Assembly: GCF_000568255.1 (NCBI RefSeq)
Contig: NZ_KK037166.1
Location: 6,362,182-6,405,301 of the forward strand
Reading direction: 5' to 3'
Length of the DNA stretch: 43,120 bases
DNA from: Kutzneria sp. 744
GTDB lineage: Bacteria > Actinomycetota > Actinomycetes > Mycobacteriales > Pseudonocardiaceae
The notes below the pieces were generated by a model. That model searched no databases. It worked only from the letters and a program-made list of their open reading frames with translations, and was not told where the DNA came from. Position 1 is the first letter of the stretch; the number at the start of each line of letters is the position of its first letter. Of the stretch, positions 17,601-24,550 are shown piece by piece. Both the position numbers and the translations under genes were made by a program.

Positions 17601-18224
17601 ACCATCCATTGGGCGGATTGCGGCGGCGATCTCGTCGTCCACATCGGACTCCGAGAGCAGGGCCAGTTGTGTGTCGAGGACAACGCCGGCCGCGCCGCCG
17701 ACCACGGCCGCCGCCGCGGTGTGCGCGCCGATGCCGCCCCAGGCCCAAACCGGCAGGTCAACGGCGTCGACAAGCTGTTGCAGCAGGACAAAAGTGCTCA
17801 ACTCGCCGACCGGGCCGCCGGTCTCCTCGCCGCGGGCGACGATGCCGTGCGCACCCCGTTCGGCGGCTTGCACGGCCTCGGCCCTGCTCGTCACCTCGAC
17901 CAGAACCCGGTGGTGCGCGGCCAGATCTGGAATAGACCACTTCGCGTCGTGTCCGAGCAGGACGGTGTGCACATGATCACGGGGAAGATCGTCCGGTTGC
18001 AGTGCGCAGGCGCCCGTGACCCGCACGCCGAACGGACCACCGGCCCAGCTCAGCAGCAGGTCAAGCGCCTCACGGGCCCGCCGGTCGCCGGCGCCGAGAT
18101 CGAGGACTCCGAGACCGCCCGCGCGACACACCGCGGAAACCAATCGAGCGTCGGGAACGGTGAACGGGCTGACTCCGAGCACGAGATTCTGTGTGAATCC
18201 AGAGCCGGAGGTGTGTGCAACCAT
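11613..18224 (-). CDS. Pfa-like PKS subunit: tandem NPD-type enoyl reductase-KS-AT-ACP-KR
   Basis: ATG 18224 is preceded by GCGGAGG at 7 bp; a longer in-frame start at 18326 lacks a ribosome site. About 2203 residues. Residues 1-250 and 285-560 are two flavin-dependent 2-nitropropane-dioxygenase/PfaD-like TIM-barrel halves. The second has SECGGHVGPRSS (about 404) and LFAGGIHD; the first has ETGGPVG, lacking that His. KS (from about 630): DAACASSMAAVD (about 816), VEAHGTGTVVGD, GSVKSQIGHTK. AT: PGQGSQRPGM, GHSYGELVAL (about 1266), CAFHSPLV, consistent with malonyl loading. A single ACP has SIDSIKRTEI (about 1646), the Pfa-style signature. KR: VVLLVGGARGITA (about 1931) and IDYSAANDALQ (about 2118). 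First gene of the operon. With the KS-AT-DH-PPTase subunit it provides all activities for iterative chain extension and full or selective reduction. Confidence 0.92.
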   Translation of the reverse strand: MVAHTSGSGFTQNLVLGVSPFTVPDARLVSAVCRAGGLGVLDLGAGDRRAREALDLLLSWAGGPFGVRVTGACALQPDDLPRDHVHTVLLGHDAKWSIPDLAAHHRVLVEVTSRAEAVQAAERGAHGIVARGEETGGPVGELSTFVLLQQLVDAVDLPVWAWGGIGAHTAAAAVVGGAAGVVLDTQLALLSESDVDDEIAAAIRPMDGSETTIVDGARLLVWRGASQARIPVGQDGFLATRFADEHGTVDRVVRAVKDAVLAALAQEPSGPSMIAQGPMTRVSDRAGFAASVAENGGLPFVALALATKEQTRALLRETMDRLGDRPWGAGILGFAAEEVRTGQLEVIEELRPRYAIIAGGRPAQAAALERLGITTFLHVPSPGLLRQFLDAGARRFIFEGSECGGHVGPRSSFPLWEAQLGVLLEFLGANPEAEVDVLFAGGIHDERSAAMVGALATPLRAYRCDVGVLMGTAYLFTEEAVRDGAVQPLFQRQVIDASGTALLETAPGHATRCVTSPFAEEFLTLREELRGQGVPDREVWERLEQLNIGRLRIASKGVERDGSELLDVDEDRQLGEGMFMAGQVAVLRDAVTTVAALHDSVSTGAMRFHAARASELGVTRDVPDEPEPQPLDVAIVGMACMFPQAPDLPTFWANVLAGIDAVTEVPPERWDAGVYYSAAGETDRTPSKWGGFLPEIPFDPLRYGIPPASLASIEPVQLLALEAAQRSLMHAGYGDRAFDRARTSVVFGAESGSDMASATTLRTVLPSYLGTLPEALDNQLPRLTEDTFPGVLANVIAGRIANRLDLGGANYTVDAACASSMAAVDVACKELVLGTSDMVLCGAADLHNGINDYLMFSSVGALSPSGRCKTFDSSADGTTLGEGVACVVLKRLADAERDGDKIYAVIKGIGSASDGKSLGLTAPRPEGQRNAVERAYRNAGVSPAQVGLVEAHGTGTVVGDRTELGALAKVFSEHGAQPGTCAIGSVKSQIGHTKCAAGLAGLIKTTLALHNGIKPPTLHVTQPNAAWDTEGNPFVLHAEAAPWAAPAAERIAAVSAFGFGGTNFHLVLSAYDKAPTPRHSNDEWAAELFTFRGADHASAARAVEWLLDLAAKGPWRLRDLAKTASRRAEQRSEPVQIAVVARNLAELPELLRAGAAGQADPKRGVFVSQGVEGKVAFLFPGQGSQRPGMLAELFVAFPEIQHLLHLGREWADALFPPAAFDPDGAQRRKDRITDTRAAQPTLGIAGLAVNQLLGRLGVRPDLLAGHSYGELVALSAAGSFGPATLLTLSRARAESILGAAGDDPGAMAAFTAPAADIASVLTEELVLANHNAPKQAVISGPTAQVRAAVETLRAQGISGKQLPVACAFHSPLVAGAGVAFGSILSTQDIREPELPVWSNRTAAPYEGDVRAGLAAQIGSPVLFVDQVESMYAAGARVFVEVGPGKVLSRLVEAILGDRAHVRVTTDGGVPGFLAAVAQLAVSCVNVRTSWLFHGRDALDVSTSTPPKRPGWTIDGQLVRTADGQYLAGGLVPARRVELSMGSPSVGQDALISEYLRTSREMVAAQRDVLLAYFGGTANAPARIVEHVAAPVVEIPQAVPASVEVAAPAAPVVVDVLTTVLDVISQQTGYPTDMIDPTLDLEADLSIDSIKRTEIAGTLVTRLGAAATSDVEELTKARTAQQIADLFGATPAAAEPVPALESIAAAEPVSVVKPIAAAEPVAVEPVAVLGGRAPRRFEMVPTEIGPARLLESTVLSGKEFRIIGGHPQLVAEVGTALGLHGAAVTDNADNLVYLGALSPGDDPVLPGAFTEFKAALAREPQWVLAVSPVAERADDRVVGLRGFFRTISREYPETAAKLVEVDPAAATEGLMAELLADDRHPVIVRGEATRKTIDMLPVELGSLGTTGAGPAGDGTAEAQAIGLDRDSVVLLVGGARGITAQFATKLAATTGCRIELIGRTQLPAEPEDPATASAKDKTALRAALIAQGQRNPADIERLSAKILAAREVRATLDELRALGSTVGYHSADVRDQEALHRIVKEIYTDHGRIDGVCYAAGVIEDKLIADKDSDSFRRVFDTKVDGARALLSAVEELPTPPRFVTLFGSIAAALGNRGQIDYSAANDALQTLGCLWAAKTGTRALTVHWGPWAPDPRHGGMVTPELQQEYGRRGIELIDPEEGTMALLRELAFGDHDVRAVVYTASGW

Positions 18225-18543
18225 CGAGCCTCCGCGGGGATACGCCGACCGGTGGGTGCGCACATCGGTGTAGCCACACCCTAATTGGGTGGATCCGAGC
18301 GGAAAGGCTATGGCCGAAGCTGCCATTCCGTCAATTGAGGAACTGGGTAGTTCAGGAAGGTTTGCGTGGGAGTTCAGCGCGGCTCAAGCGCCGGCCTGGG
18401 CTGTGCGGCCGGATGACAACCGCGCTGACCTGGCTTGCTGCTCCGATCGGGTCACGACCGATCGAGGTGGCCGGCGCCAGGCCCTGCGGATGTCCGCGTC
18501 GTTGCCCGCTCGTATAAAGCAGATGAATTGGCAGGTCAGAAAC
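18225..18543 (-). promoter_or_regulatory. Upstream region of the PKS operon, with a CACCC/GGGTG inverted repeat
   Basis: These 319 bp separate the PKS operon from the MazG-like gene and should hold the operon promoter. A small inverted repeat CACCC-TAATT-GGGTG lies at 18277-18291, 53 bp upstream of the start. Further CACCG/CACCC motifs follow closer to the start on the coding strand. No confident -35/-10 pair or textbook SARP heptamer array was seen. A plus-strand open frame (18289-18549) is not convincing. Confidence 0.35.
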
Positions 18544-18897
18544 TTATAGCTCGTCGTACTTGGCCGATTTTCCCCGTGACTTCTCGACCGGGTACCGCAA
18601 TTCGTTGCGAGCCATCTTGTCCAACGTCGCCTGGGCCAGATCGATGCCGGTCACATCCGCGAAACGGAGCAGATACATGAACACGTCGGCCAGCTCCATT
18701 CGGACCCGGTCGCGTCGGTCCTGTTCGGACAGCGCCGCGGCGATCTCCTCGTCGCCGAGCCACTGCAACTCGGCCAGCAGCTCCCCGGCCTCGCCGGCCA
18801 GCGCCATCGCGAGGTTCTTGGGCGTGTGGAACCGTTCCCAGGCCCGGGCTTCCGCGAACGCGCGGATCCGGGACATGAGGTCCTCGATGTCCGTCAC
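18544..18897 (-). CDS. MazG-like nucleotide pyrophosphohydrolase
   Basis: GTG 18897 (VTDIEDLMSRIRAF) is taken as start, about 117 residues; ATG 18876 is an alternative. The protein fits the single-domain MazG-like all-alpha NTP pyrophosphatase family: NLAMALAGEAGELLAELQW supplies the E-x-x-E-type motif, and MELADVFMYLLRFAD supplies the ExxD motif that binds Mg2+. Such enzymes hydrolyse noncanonical or excess (d)NTPs to NMP and PPi. The last residues (KSRGKSAKYDEL) are basic and probably flexible. The gene follows the DUF2786 gene by 41 bp on the same strand and may be co-transcribed with it. Confidence 0.85.
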   Translation of the reverse strand: MTDIEDLMSRIRAFAEARAWERFHTPKNLAMALAGEAGELLAELQWLGDEEIAAALSEQDRRDRVRMELADVFMYLLRFADVTGIDLAQATLDKMARNELRYPVEKSRGKSAKYDEL

Positions 18898-18938
18898 GGT
18901 CGCCACCGTAGCGGCTGAACTCGGGTCATCGGCCGGAA

Positions 18939-20228
18939 TTACCGAGTAGCTGTCAAGTTCGGCCGACTGACGCCGAGATCGGCCTGATCGGCCGCTGCCG
19001 TGCCGGCCTGCCAGCCGGCCGTGCTGCCGACCGTGTACGACTTCTTGACGGTGGCCGGATGGAGCTCCTCGAACAGCTCCGACACCGCCTTCTCGCGGTC
19101 GGCCAGCACCGGCAGCAGCCGGTCGTCGGCGGCGTGGTCGTCGCTCTCCTCGGCCGCCGCCCGCAGCCGCTGGCCGATGCGAACGGCGTAGGCCAGCAGG
19201 AACGACTGCCGGTAGGTGCGGCTGCGGGTGTCGACGCCCGCGCCGGAGGCCACCATCGCCCGCGTCGCCTGCAACAGCAGGGAGGTCGACAGCAGCTCGG
19301 TGATCTCCAGGTCGAGGTCGGCCCCGATCAACGCGATGAAGCCGAGCTTCTCGTACACCACGCCCCGCGACCGGTTGGCCGCCGCGACCGCCGCCACCAG
19401 TTGCGCCTTGGCCCCCACGTAGGGCGTGTCCAGCCACACCCGACGGGAACTCGCCGTCTGCGCCACGTGTTCGTCGGCGTCGAGCAGCGCCCGCTCGAAG
19501 GCGTGCCGGCTCATCAGCTCCTGGGCCTTGGCCGACAACGCCTCGGCCTCCTCCGGAAACTCCGTCGACTCCGCTTTTGCGAGCAACCCTCGGACCTTGG
19601 CCAGCACCTTCTGGTCAACGCCCGCGCCCAGCAGCACGTCGGCCACGGAGGAACTGCCCGGCAACGGAAGGATCAACGGCAGCTTGGGTAGGGCCATCAA
19701 CGTCGCCAGCGCGACGATGACCACCTCCAGCCCCTCCTGCTTGGACAGGATGTGCCGGGCCAGCCACTGCTCGAAGTGCTGCCGGTCGTGCGGCCACCAC
19801 GGCCGGGCCTCGATCTGCCGGAGCTGGTCGCGCCAGCGCTCGTGCAGCGTCGCCTCGGCGTGCTGGGACATGTCGACGGCGATCACGTCGGTGACGAAGC
19901 CGACGGCGAAGCCGTCGCACTCCCGGCTGATCACCTGCACCAGGTCGTAGGGCAGCCAGCCGCTGGGCCACAGGAAGTTCAGCGCCCGGTGGAACACCCC
20001 GGCCACGGCGATCCCGAGCTGCCGGTCGTCGGCGTCGGCCAGGTACTCGGCCTCGGCCGCGGCGGTGTGCTTCTGTCCGTACGAGTAGTCGTTCGCCGCG
20101 GCCCACAGCCGCCCCGCGATGCCGTTGGCGTCGAGCGACCGTGCGTCGGCGCCGTTGGCCATCCGCTGCGCGTGTCGGGCGCGCGCCTGCTGCTTCGCGG
20201 CGCGCCGGGCCCGGTCTGAACTCCCCAC
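18939..20228 (-). CDS. DUF2786 domain protein
   Basis: GTG 20228 gives 429 residues. The start is basic (MGSSDRARRAAKQQARARHA). A central DUF2786 signature is visible around residues 210-245 (VRGLLAKAESTEFPEEAEAL, then SAKAQELMSRH). DUF2786 is a short helical domain of unknown function, often fused to peptidase-like or hydrolase-like regions. No HExxH or other catalytic motif is visible here. The C-terminal half is helical with a few hydrophobic stretches but no signal peptide. It starts 39 bp after glmS on the same strand. Function unknown; family recognition is reasonably firm. Confidence 0.75.
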   Translation of the reverse strand: MGSSDRARRAAKQQARARHAQRMANGADARSLDANGIAGRLWAAANDYSYGQKHTAAAEAEYLADADDRQLGIAVAGVFHRALNFLWPSGWLPYDLVQVISRECDGFAVGFVTDVIAVDMSQHAEATLHERWRDQLRQIEARPWWPHDRQHFEQWLARHILSKQEGLEVVIVALATLMALPKLPLILPLPGSSSVADVLLGAGVDQKVLAKVRGLLAKAESTEFPEEAEALSAKAQELMSRHAFERALLDADEHVAQTASSRRVWLDTPYVGAKAQLVAAVAAANRSRGVVYEKLGFIALIGADLDLEITELLSTSLLLQATRAMVASGAGVDTRSRTYRQSFLLAYAVRIGQRLRAAAEESDDHAADDRLLPVLADREKAVSELFEELHPATVKKSYTVGSTAGWQAGTAAADQADLGVSRPNLTATR

Positions 20229-20267
20229 GCGAAGAGGTTAGCGACCGAACCCGGCGTCACCGCGTGT

Positions 20268-22085
20268 TCACTCCACTGTCACGCTTTTCGCCAGGTTCCG
20301 TGGGTGATCGACATCGTGCCCGAGCAGCACGGCGGCGTGATAGGCCAGGAGTTGCAAGGGGATGCCCAGCAAGATCGGGTCCAGCTCCGGTTCGGCCTTG
20401 GGCACCACGATCGTGTGGTCGGCCAGCGCGCCCGGCAGCTCCCGGTGGGCCAGCGCGAGGATCCGCCCGCCGCGGGCCTTGATCTCGCCCAGCGTGGTGA
20501 GGTTCTTGTCGTAGAGCTCGTCGTCCGGGACGATCGCCACGGTCGGCGTCTCCGGGCTGATCAGGGCCAGCGGCCCGTGCTTGAGCTCCGAGGCCGGGTA
20601 GGCCTCCGCGTGCACGTACGAGACCTCCTTCAGCTTCAGCGCACCCTCACGGGCGACCGGCCAGCCCCGCACCCGGCCGATGAACATGACGTTGGGACAC
20701 GTCCCGTACTCCTGGGCCAGACCGGCGATGTGGTCCTCCAGCTTGAGGATCTCCCCGATCTGCGACGGCAGCGCCCGCAGCCCCCGCACGAGCCGCTGGC
20801 CGTCGGCCGGCGACAGGTCGCGGACCCGGGCCAGGTGCAGCGCCAGCAGGGCGAAGTCGACGGTGGTCACGGTGAACGCCTTGGTGGAGGTCACCGAGAT
20901 CTCCGGGCCGGCGTGCAGGTAGATGCCGCCGTCACACTGCCGCGCGATGGAGCTGCCGACGGCGTTGACGACGCCCAGCACCCGGCCGCCCTTGCGCTGG
21001 ATCTCCTGCACCGTGGCCAGCGTGTCGTAGGTCTCGCCGGACTGGCTGACCGCCACGTACAGCGTGTCCGGGTCGATCAGCGGGTTGCGGTAGCGGAACT
21101 CCGACGCCGGCTCGGAGTCCGCCGGCACCCGGGCCAGCTCCTCGATCAGCTGCGCCCCGATCTGGCCGGCGTAGTGGGCCGAGCCGCAGCCGAGGATCTT
21201 GACCCGCTTGAACTCGCGGGACTCGCGCGGCGTGAGGTTGAGCCCGCCCAGGTGGGCGGTCCCGAACCGGTCGTCCAGCCGCCCGCGCAGGGTCCGCTCC
21301 ACGGCCGTCGGCTGGTCGTGGATCTCCTTGCGCATGAAGTGGCCGTAGCCCTCGGCCTGGTAGTCGTCGTCCTCGACGTCCACGGTCGTCGGCGGGCGGG
21401 TGGTCACCGTGGCGTCCAGGGTGCGGGTGCTGAAGCCGTCGGCCGTCAGCACCGCGACCTCGCCGTCCTCCAGGTGCACGACCTGCGAGGTGTGCCGGAC
21501 CAGCGCCATCACGTCGGAGGCGACGAACAGCTCCTTGTCGCCGACGCCGAGGATCACCGGGCTGCCGTTGCGGGCGGCGATGATGCGGTCGGGCTGGCGG
21601 GTGTCGACCACGGCGATGCCGTAGGTGCCGACGATCTCCGGCAGCACCTGCCGGACCGCCTCCTCGATGTCGTCCACGTCCACCGCGGCGATCAGGTGGG
21701 CCAGCACTTCGGTGTCGGTCTCGGAGACGAGGACCACGCCGTTCGCGGTCAGCTTGGCCCGCAGCTCCTCGGCGTTCTCGATCACGCCGTTGTGCACCAC
21801 GGCGACCCGACCCGAGCCGTCGACGTGCGGGTGGGCGTTCTCCTCGCTCGGCACGCCGTGGGTGGCCCAACGGGTGTGGCCGATGCCGACCGGCCCGGTC
21901 AGGCGGGCCGGCACGTCCTGCGCCAGCTGCCCGACCCGGCCCTTGACCTTGCGCACCCGCAGCTTGCCCCGGCCGACCACGGCCACCCCGGCCGAGTCGT
22001 AGCCGCGGTACTCCAGCCGCGCCAGGCTCTCAAGCAGGATCGGCACGCAGTCGCGCGACCCCACGTATCCCACGATTCCGCACAT
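20268..22085 (-). CDS. glmS: Glutamine--fructose-6-phosphate aminotransferase (isomerizing)
   Basis: 605 residues, the normal length. MCGIVGYVG places the N-terminal nucleophile Cys directly after the initiator Met. RLEYRGYDSAG and GHTRWATHG belong to the class II glutaminase domain. Two SIS isomerase domains follow (CGSAHYAGQIGAQLIEELAR, SQSGETYDTLA and the second-domain LKLKEVSYVHAEAYPASELK), and the protein ends NLAKSVTVE. It makes glucosamine-6-phosphate from fructose-6-phosphate and glutamine, the first committed step to UDP-GlcNAc for peptidoglycan. GAGGAACGACC precedes the ATG. It starts 9 bp after the small gene at 22095-22370, so the two are probably one operon. Confidence 0.97.
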   Translation of the reverse strand: MCGIVGYVGSRDCVPILLESLARLEYRGYDSAGVAVVGRGKLRVRKVKGRVGQLAQDVPARLTGPVGIGHTRWATHGVPSEENAHPHVDGSGRVAVVHNGVIENAEELRAKLTANGVVLVSETDTEVLAHLIAAVDVDDIEEAVRQVLPEIVGTYGIAVVDTRQPDRIIAARNGSPVILGVGDKELFVASDVMALVRHTSQVVHLEDGEVAVLTADGFSTRTLDATVTTRPPTTVDVEDDDYQAEGYGHFMRKEIHDQPTAVERTLRGRLDDRFGTAHLGGLNLTPRESREFKRVKILGCGSAHYAGQIGAQLIEELARVPADSEPASEFRYRNPLIDPDTLYVAVSQSGETYDTLATVQEIQRKGGRVLGVVNAVGSSIARQCDGGIYLHAGPEISVTSTKAFTVTTVDFALLALHLARVRDLSPADGQRLVRGLRALPSQIGEILKLEDHIAGLAQEYGTCPNVMFIGRVRGWPVAREGALKLKEVSYVHAEAYPASELKHGPLALISPETPTVAIVPDDELYDKNLTTLGEIKARGGRILALAHRELPGALADHTIVVPKAEPELDPILLGIPLQLLAYHAAVLLGHDVDHPRNLAKSVTVE

Positions 22086-22094
22086 GGTCGTTCC

Positions 22095-22370
22095 TCACCC
22101 GTAGACGATGCGGCGCAGCTGCCGGAGCGACAGCTCCGGCGCCGCGACCCGGCGTTGCGGCAGCTCGGCCGCGATGCGTTCGAAGATCTGCTCGTTGGTC
22201 AGCCCGGCCGACTTGAGCTCGGCGTGGCGGCGGCGCACGACCGCCTCCACCGGCTCGTCGAAGTAGGCCAGCACGTCGGCGACCACCCGGGTGGCCTCGC
22301 CCGGACCGAGCGCGGTGGTGCGCATCAGGTGCGAAACGAGCTCCCCGAACGGGTGATTGGCGGCGGACAC
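22095..22370 (-). CDS. Small hypothetical protein upstream of glmS
   Basis: GTG 22370 (VSAANHPFGELVSHL) gives about 91 residues; ATG 22325 is an alternative giving 76. No clear ribosome site supports either. The sequence is helical and charged: LAYFDEPVEAVVRRRHAEL, then NEQIFERIAAELP and a C-terminal LSLRQLRRIVYG. No catalytic motif, signal or membrane segment is seen, and I cannot assign a function. High-GC codon use and the 9-bp gap to glmS support a real gene. A perfect 14-bp inverted repeat lies 36 bp upstream of the start. Confidence 0.65.
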   Translation of the reverse strand: MSAANHPFGELVSHLMRTTALGPGEATRVVADVLAYFDEPVEAVVRRRHAELKSAGLTNEQIFERIAAELPQRRVAAPELSLRQLRRIVYG

Positions 22371-22406
22371 GAGGAGCGACTCTGCCCGGGTTCGGGGGCA
22401 AAGGCA

Positions 22407-22436
22407 ACGATCCTGCCCGAAATCGGGCAGGATCGT
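22407..22436. promoter_or_regulatory. Perfect 14-bp inverted repeat upstream of the small gene-glmS operon
   Basis: The arms are ACGATCCTGCCCGA (22407-22420) and TCGGGCAGGATCGT (22423-22436), separated by AA. It lies 36 bp upstream of the small gene and downstream of the separate terminator hairpin of the L,D-transpeptidase. It could be an operator for a dimeric repressor or a second terminator. No U-tract follows in either direction. Confidence 0.6.
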
Positions 22437-22455
22437 GTGACCGGGCCGGACAAAG

Positions 22456-22491
22456 CCAGGGCCGCGCCCCTCCAACGGAGCGCGGCCCTGG
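22456..22491 (-). terminator. Hairpin terminator after the L,D-transpeptidase gene
   Basis: Perfect 12-bp arms (CCAGGGCCGCGC and GCGCGGCCCTGG) with a 12-nt loop, 37 bp beyond the stop of the minus-strand L,D-transpeptidase gene. Confidence 0.8.
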
Positions 22492-22528
22492 ACAGTGCGT
22501 GTCTGCCGGGTGTGTCTACCGGCGCGGA

Positions 22529-23740
22529 TCAGCCCTTGGCGGCGCTGCCCTTCTGCCAGTCGGCCCAGCTGAGCTCCCAGTCGCCGTAGGTGTCCCACAG
22601 CGGCAGCTTGCCGCCGCCGGAGTTGGTCACCTCGACCACGTCGCCCAGGTTGAAGTGGTTGAAGAACCACTGCGCGTTCTCCGGGCTCAGGTTGACGCAG
22701 CCGTGCGAGACGTTGGAGCTGCCCTGCTGGTTGACGGTGTTCGGGTTCTCGTGCACGAACTCGCCGTCGTTGGAGATCCGCAGGTCCCAGTACTCGGTGG
22801 ACTTGTAGTAGCCGGGCGAGCCGGGCATCACGCCGTAGGTCGCCGAGTCCATCACGACCTGCTGCTGCTTGTCGGAGATCACGTGCGGGCCGATCTGGGT
22901 CGGCGTCGAGTCCTTGCCCAGGCTGATCGGCATGGTGTTGACCACGGCGCCGTTGTGCAGGATGGCCATCTGCTTGGTGTTGCCGTCGGCCTTGGCGATC
23001 CACGAGTCGTGGATGGTGTAGGTGACCGAACGGTCGGTCTTGCCGTACACGCCGCCGCCCAGGTTGACGCCGTACAGGTTGGCGTCCAGCTTGATGGTGG
23101 TGCCGGCCTGCCAGTACTCGGCCGGGCGGTAGTGCACGGTCTTGGCGTCGATCCAGTACCAGGAGCCCTGCTGCGCCGGGGTCGAGGTCACGACCAGCGC
23201 CTTCTCGGCGGCGGCCTTGTCGGTCACGTTCTTGTCGAACGACACGCCGATGATCTGGCCGACGCCGAAGGTCTGGCCCTGGCCCGGCGGCGCCGGGATC
23301 AGCGACGGGTAGGCCTGGTCCTTGGGCGTGAGCGTGGTGTACGTGCTCTTCTGCTCGGTCTGCTTGCCGTCGGCGTTGGTGGCGTCGGCGACCACGGCGT
23401 AGCTGGCGCCGTAGCCGAGCGGCTCGGTCGTGGTCCAGGTCAGGCCGTCGGCGGAGAGGTCGCCCTTGACCACGTTGCCCTTGGCCGTGTTGGTCACCAC
23501 GACGTTGGTGATCTTGCCGCCGGACGCCTTGATGGTGATCGGCGTCGTCGGGCTGACCTGGTCGCCGGCGGTGATCGTGACCTGTGCGGCCGGCGCGGGG
23601 GGCTTGACCGATGTGGTCGCCACCGCCGAGCCGTCCGTGCTGGACGAGCAGGCGCTCAGCGCCAGCGCCGCCACGGCGAGCCCGACGACCCCCGCGGACC
23701 CCAGGCGCCGACGGCGTCCCGTGCTTCCTCCGACAAGCAT
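22529..23740 (-). CDS. LdtMt2-like L,D-transpeptidase lipoprotein (copy 1)
   Basis: ATG 23740 is preferred over GTG 23761 because AAAGAGGG sits about 8 bp before it. 403 residues. Basic RRRRLG, a hydrophobic run and lipobox LSAC (Cys31) mark a lipoprotein signal. Two Ig-like regions follow (about 60-250). The YkuD catalytic domain ends with GEFVHEN and SHGCVNLS (Cys near 345), the canonical HGC motif. These enzymes form 3-3 meso-DAP crosslinks in peptidoglycan and are targets of carbapenems; here it would be anchored outside the membrane. A second copy lies at 27411-28607. It is followed by a strong terminator, so it is likely monocistronic. Confidence 0.93.
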   Translation of the reverse strand: MLVGGSTGRRRRLGSAGVVGLAVAALALSACSSSTDGSAVATTSVKPPAPAAQVTITAGDQVSPTTPITIKASGGKITNVVVTNTAKGNVVKGDLSADGLTWTTTEPLGYGASYAVVADATNADGKQTEQKSTYTTLTPKDQAYPSLIPAPPGQGQTFGVGQIIGVSFDKNVTDKAAAEKALVVTSTPAQQGSWYWIDAKTVHYRPAEYWQAGTTIKLDANLYGVNLGGGVYGKTDRSVTYTIHDSWIAKADGNTKQMAILHNGAVVNTMPISLGKDSTPTQIGPHVISDKQQQVVMDSATYGVMPGSPGYYKSTEYWDLRISNDGEFVHENPNTVNQQGSSNVSHGCVNLSPENAQWFFNHFNLGDVVEVTNSGGGKLPLWDTYGDWELSWADWQKGSAAKG

Positions 23741-24550
23741 GCAGCAACCCTCTTTACTCACGGCCGTGTCTCGGATCAGCCCGGACCCATTCGTGGCCGA
23801 CCTCGCCCCCCAGAAGAGTAGGCGGCGGCCTCACTACCGATAAGACGTGGTGGGGCCCCCTGCGTTGCCTCGTTCCTTGAGGGGACCCGCGATTCGGTGA
23901 CAATTTGACTCCCTGGGTCCGCGTGATGCACCCGGCGGACCCGTTCCACGGGAGCTCATATCCCCGGAACGGGGGGTATTGGGCTGTTCGGGTGATCACC
24001 GTGCGTGCCAATGGGGTATTTGCTGAAAGTTGGCTCAGAGATTGCTGTCACGTCCTTCCGGTTCGCCGTTTCGGACCGTTCGAAACGTCGCCGGCGGCCC
24101 GGCGGGCGGTCGATCGGGCCGAAAACCGGTTCGACCTGCTCAGCAGGGTGAAGTCGATCAGGTGGCGTACGACACTCCCGTGGTCGCCGGATGGGGTGTT
24201 CCCCGCCGGTGGGACGGCGGGCGGACCGGTCACCGCGGGCCACCGCCCTGGATCGGTTCCGGCCAGGGCCGCTGACCTGGAGGAATGTTCACCGAAAAGG
24301 CGTTTTCGCAGTACAGAGGGGGTACTCCCGTGGTTGTCCCACCCCGACCTGCGCCCGCCCTCACCGTGAACTCCGTGTGAGCCCCGGTTCACCTGGTTGA
24401 ACTTATTCCGCTCGTCCGGTGTCACTGGAAAGGCTGGCGTAGCGTCACCCACGGGGTTGCCGCGACGCGCCAACAGGCGCGAACGCTGACGAAAGTCGTG
24501 GTCAGCGTGCATGATGGCGGTCGAGCAACCCCTCGTCGTGAGAAAGGACC
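23741..24550. other. 810-bp region without a convincing gene
   Basis: This divergent region holds the promoters of the L,D-transpeptidase (minus) and mihF-like (plus) genes. Small inverted repeats are visible: CCCCG-GAA-CGGGG at 23962-23974, CGTTTCG-N7-CGAAACG at 24067-24087, GTGAAC/GTTCAC at 24365-24392 and GCGCC-AACA-GGCGC at 24467-24480. The last would lie in the mihF leader. A 31-codon frame at 24285-24380 was not accepted. No confident promoter hexamers were found. Confidence 0.5.

Noticed and set aside
15195-18284. 1029-codon open frame on the plus strand opposite the large PKS subunit
   Set aside because: High-GC antisense shadow: no domain, low-complexity His/Gln/Arg/Gly composition, no ribosome site. 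The minus strand carries clear PKS motifs.
18240-18300. SARP-type heptamer direct repeats in the PKS promoter
   Set aside because: CACCC/CACCG motifs occur at 21- and 12-bp distances, not at the 11- or 22-bp spacing expected for SARP sites.
18289-18549. 86-codon plus-strand frame in the PKS promoter gap
   Set aside because: Overlaps the MazG-like stop, lacks a known domain and has codon use unlike neighbouring genes.
24285-24380. 31-codon frame after GGAGGA upstream of mihF
   Set aside because: Ribosome site only 1 nt from ATG and a Pro/Val-rich sequence of no known type; not enough evidence.
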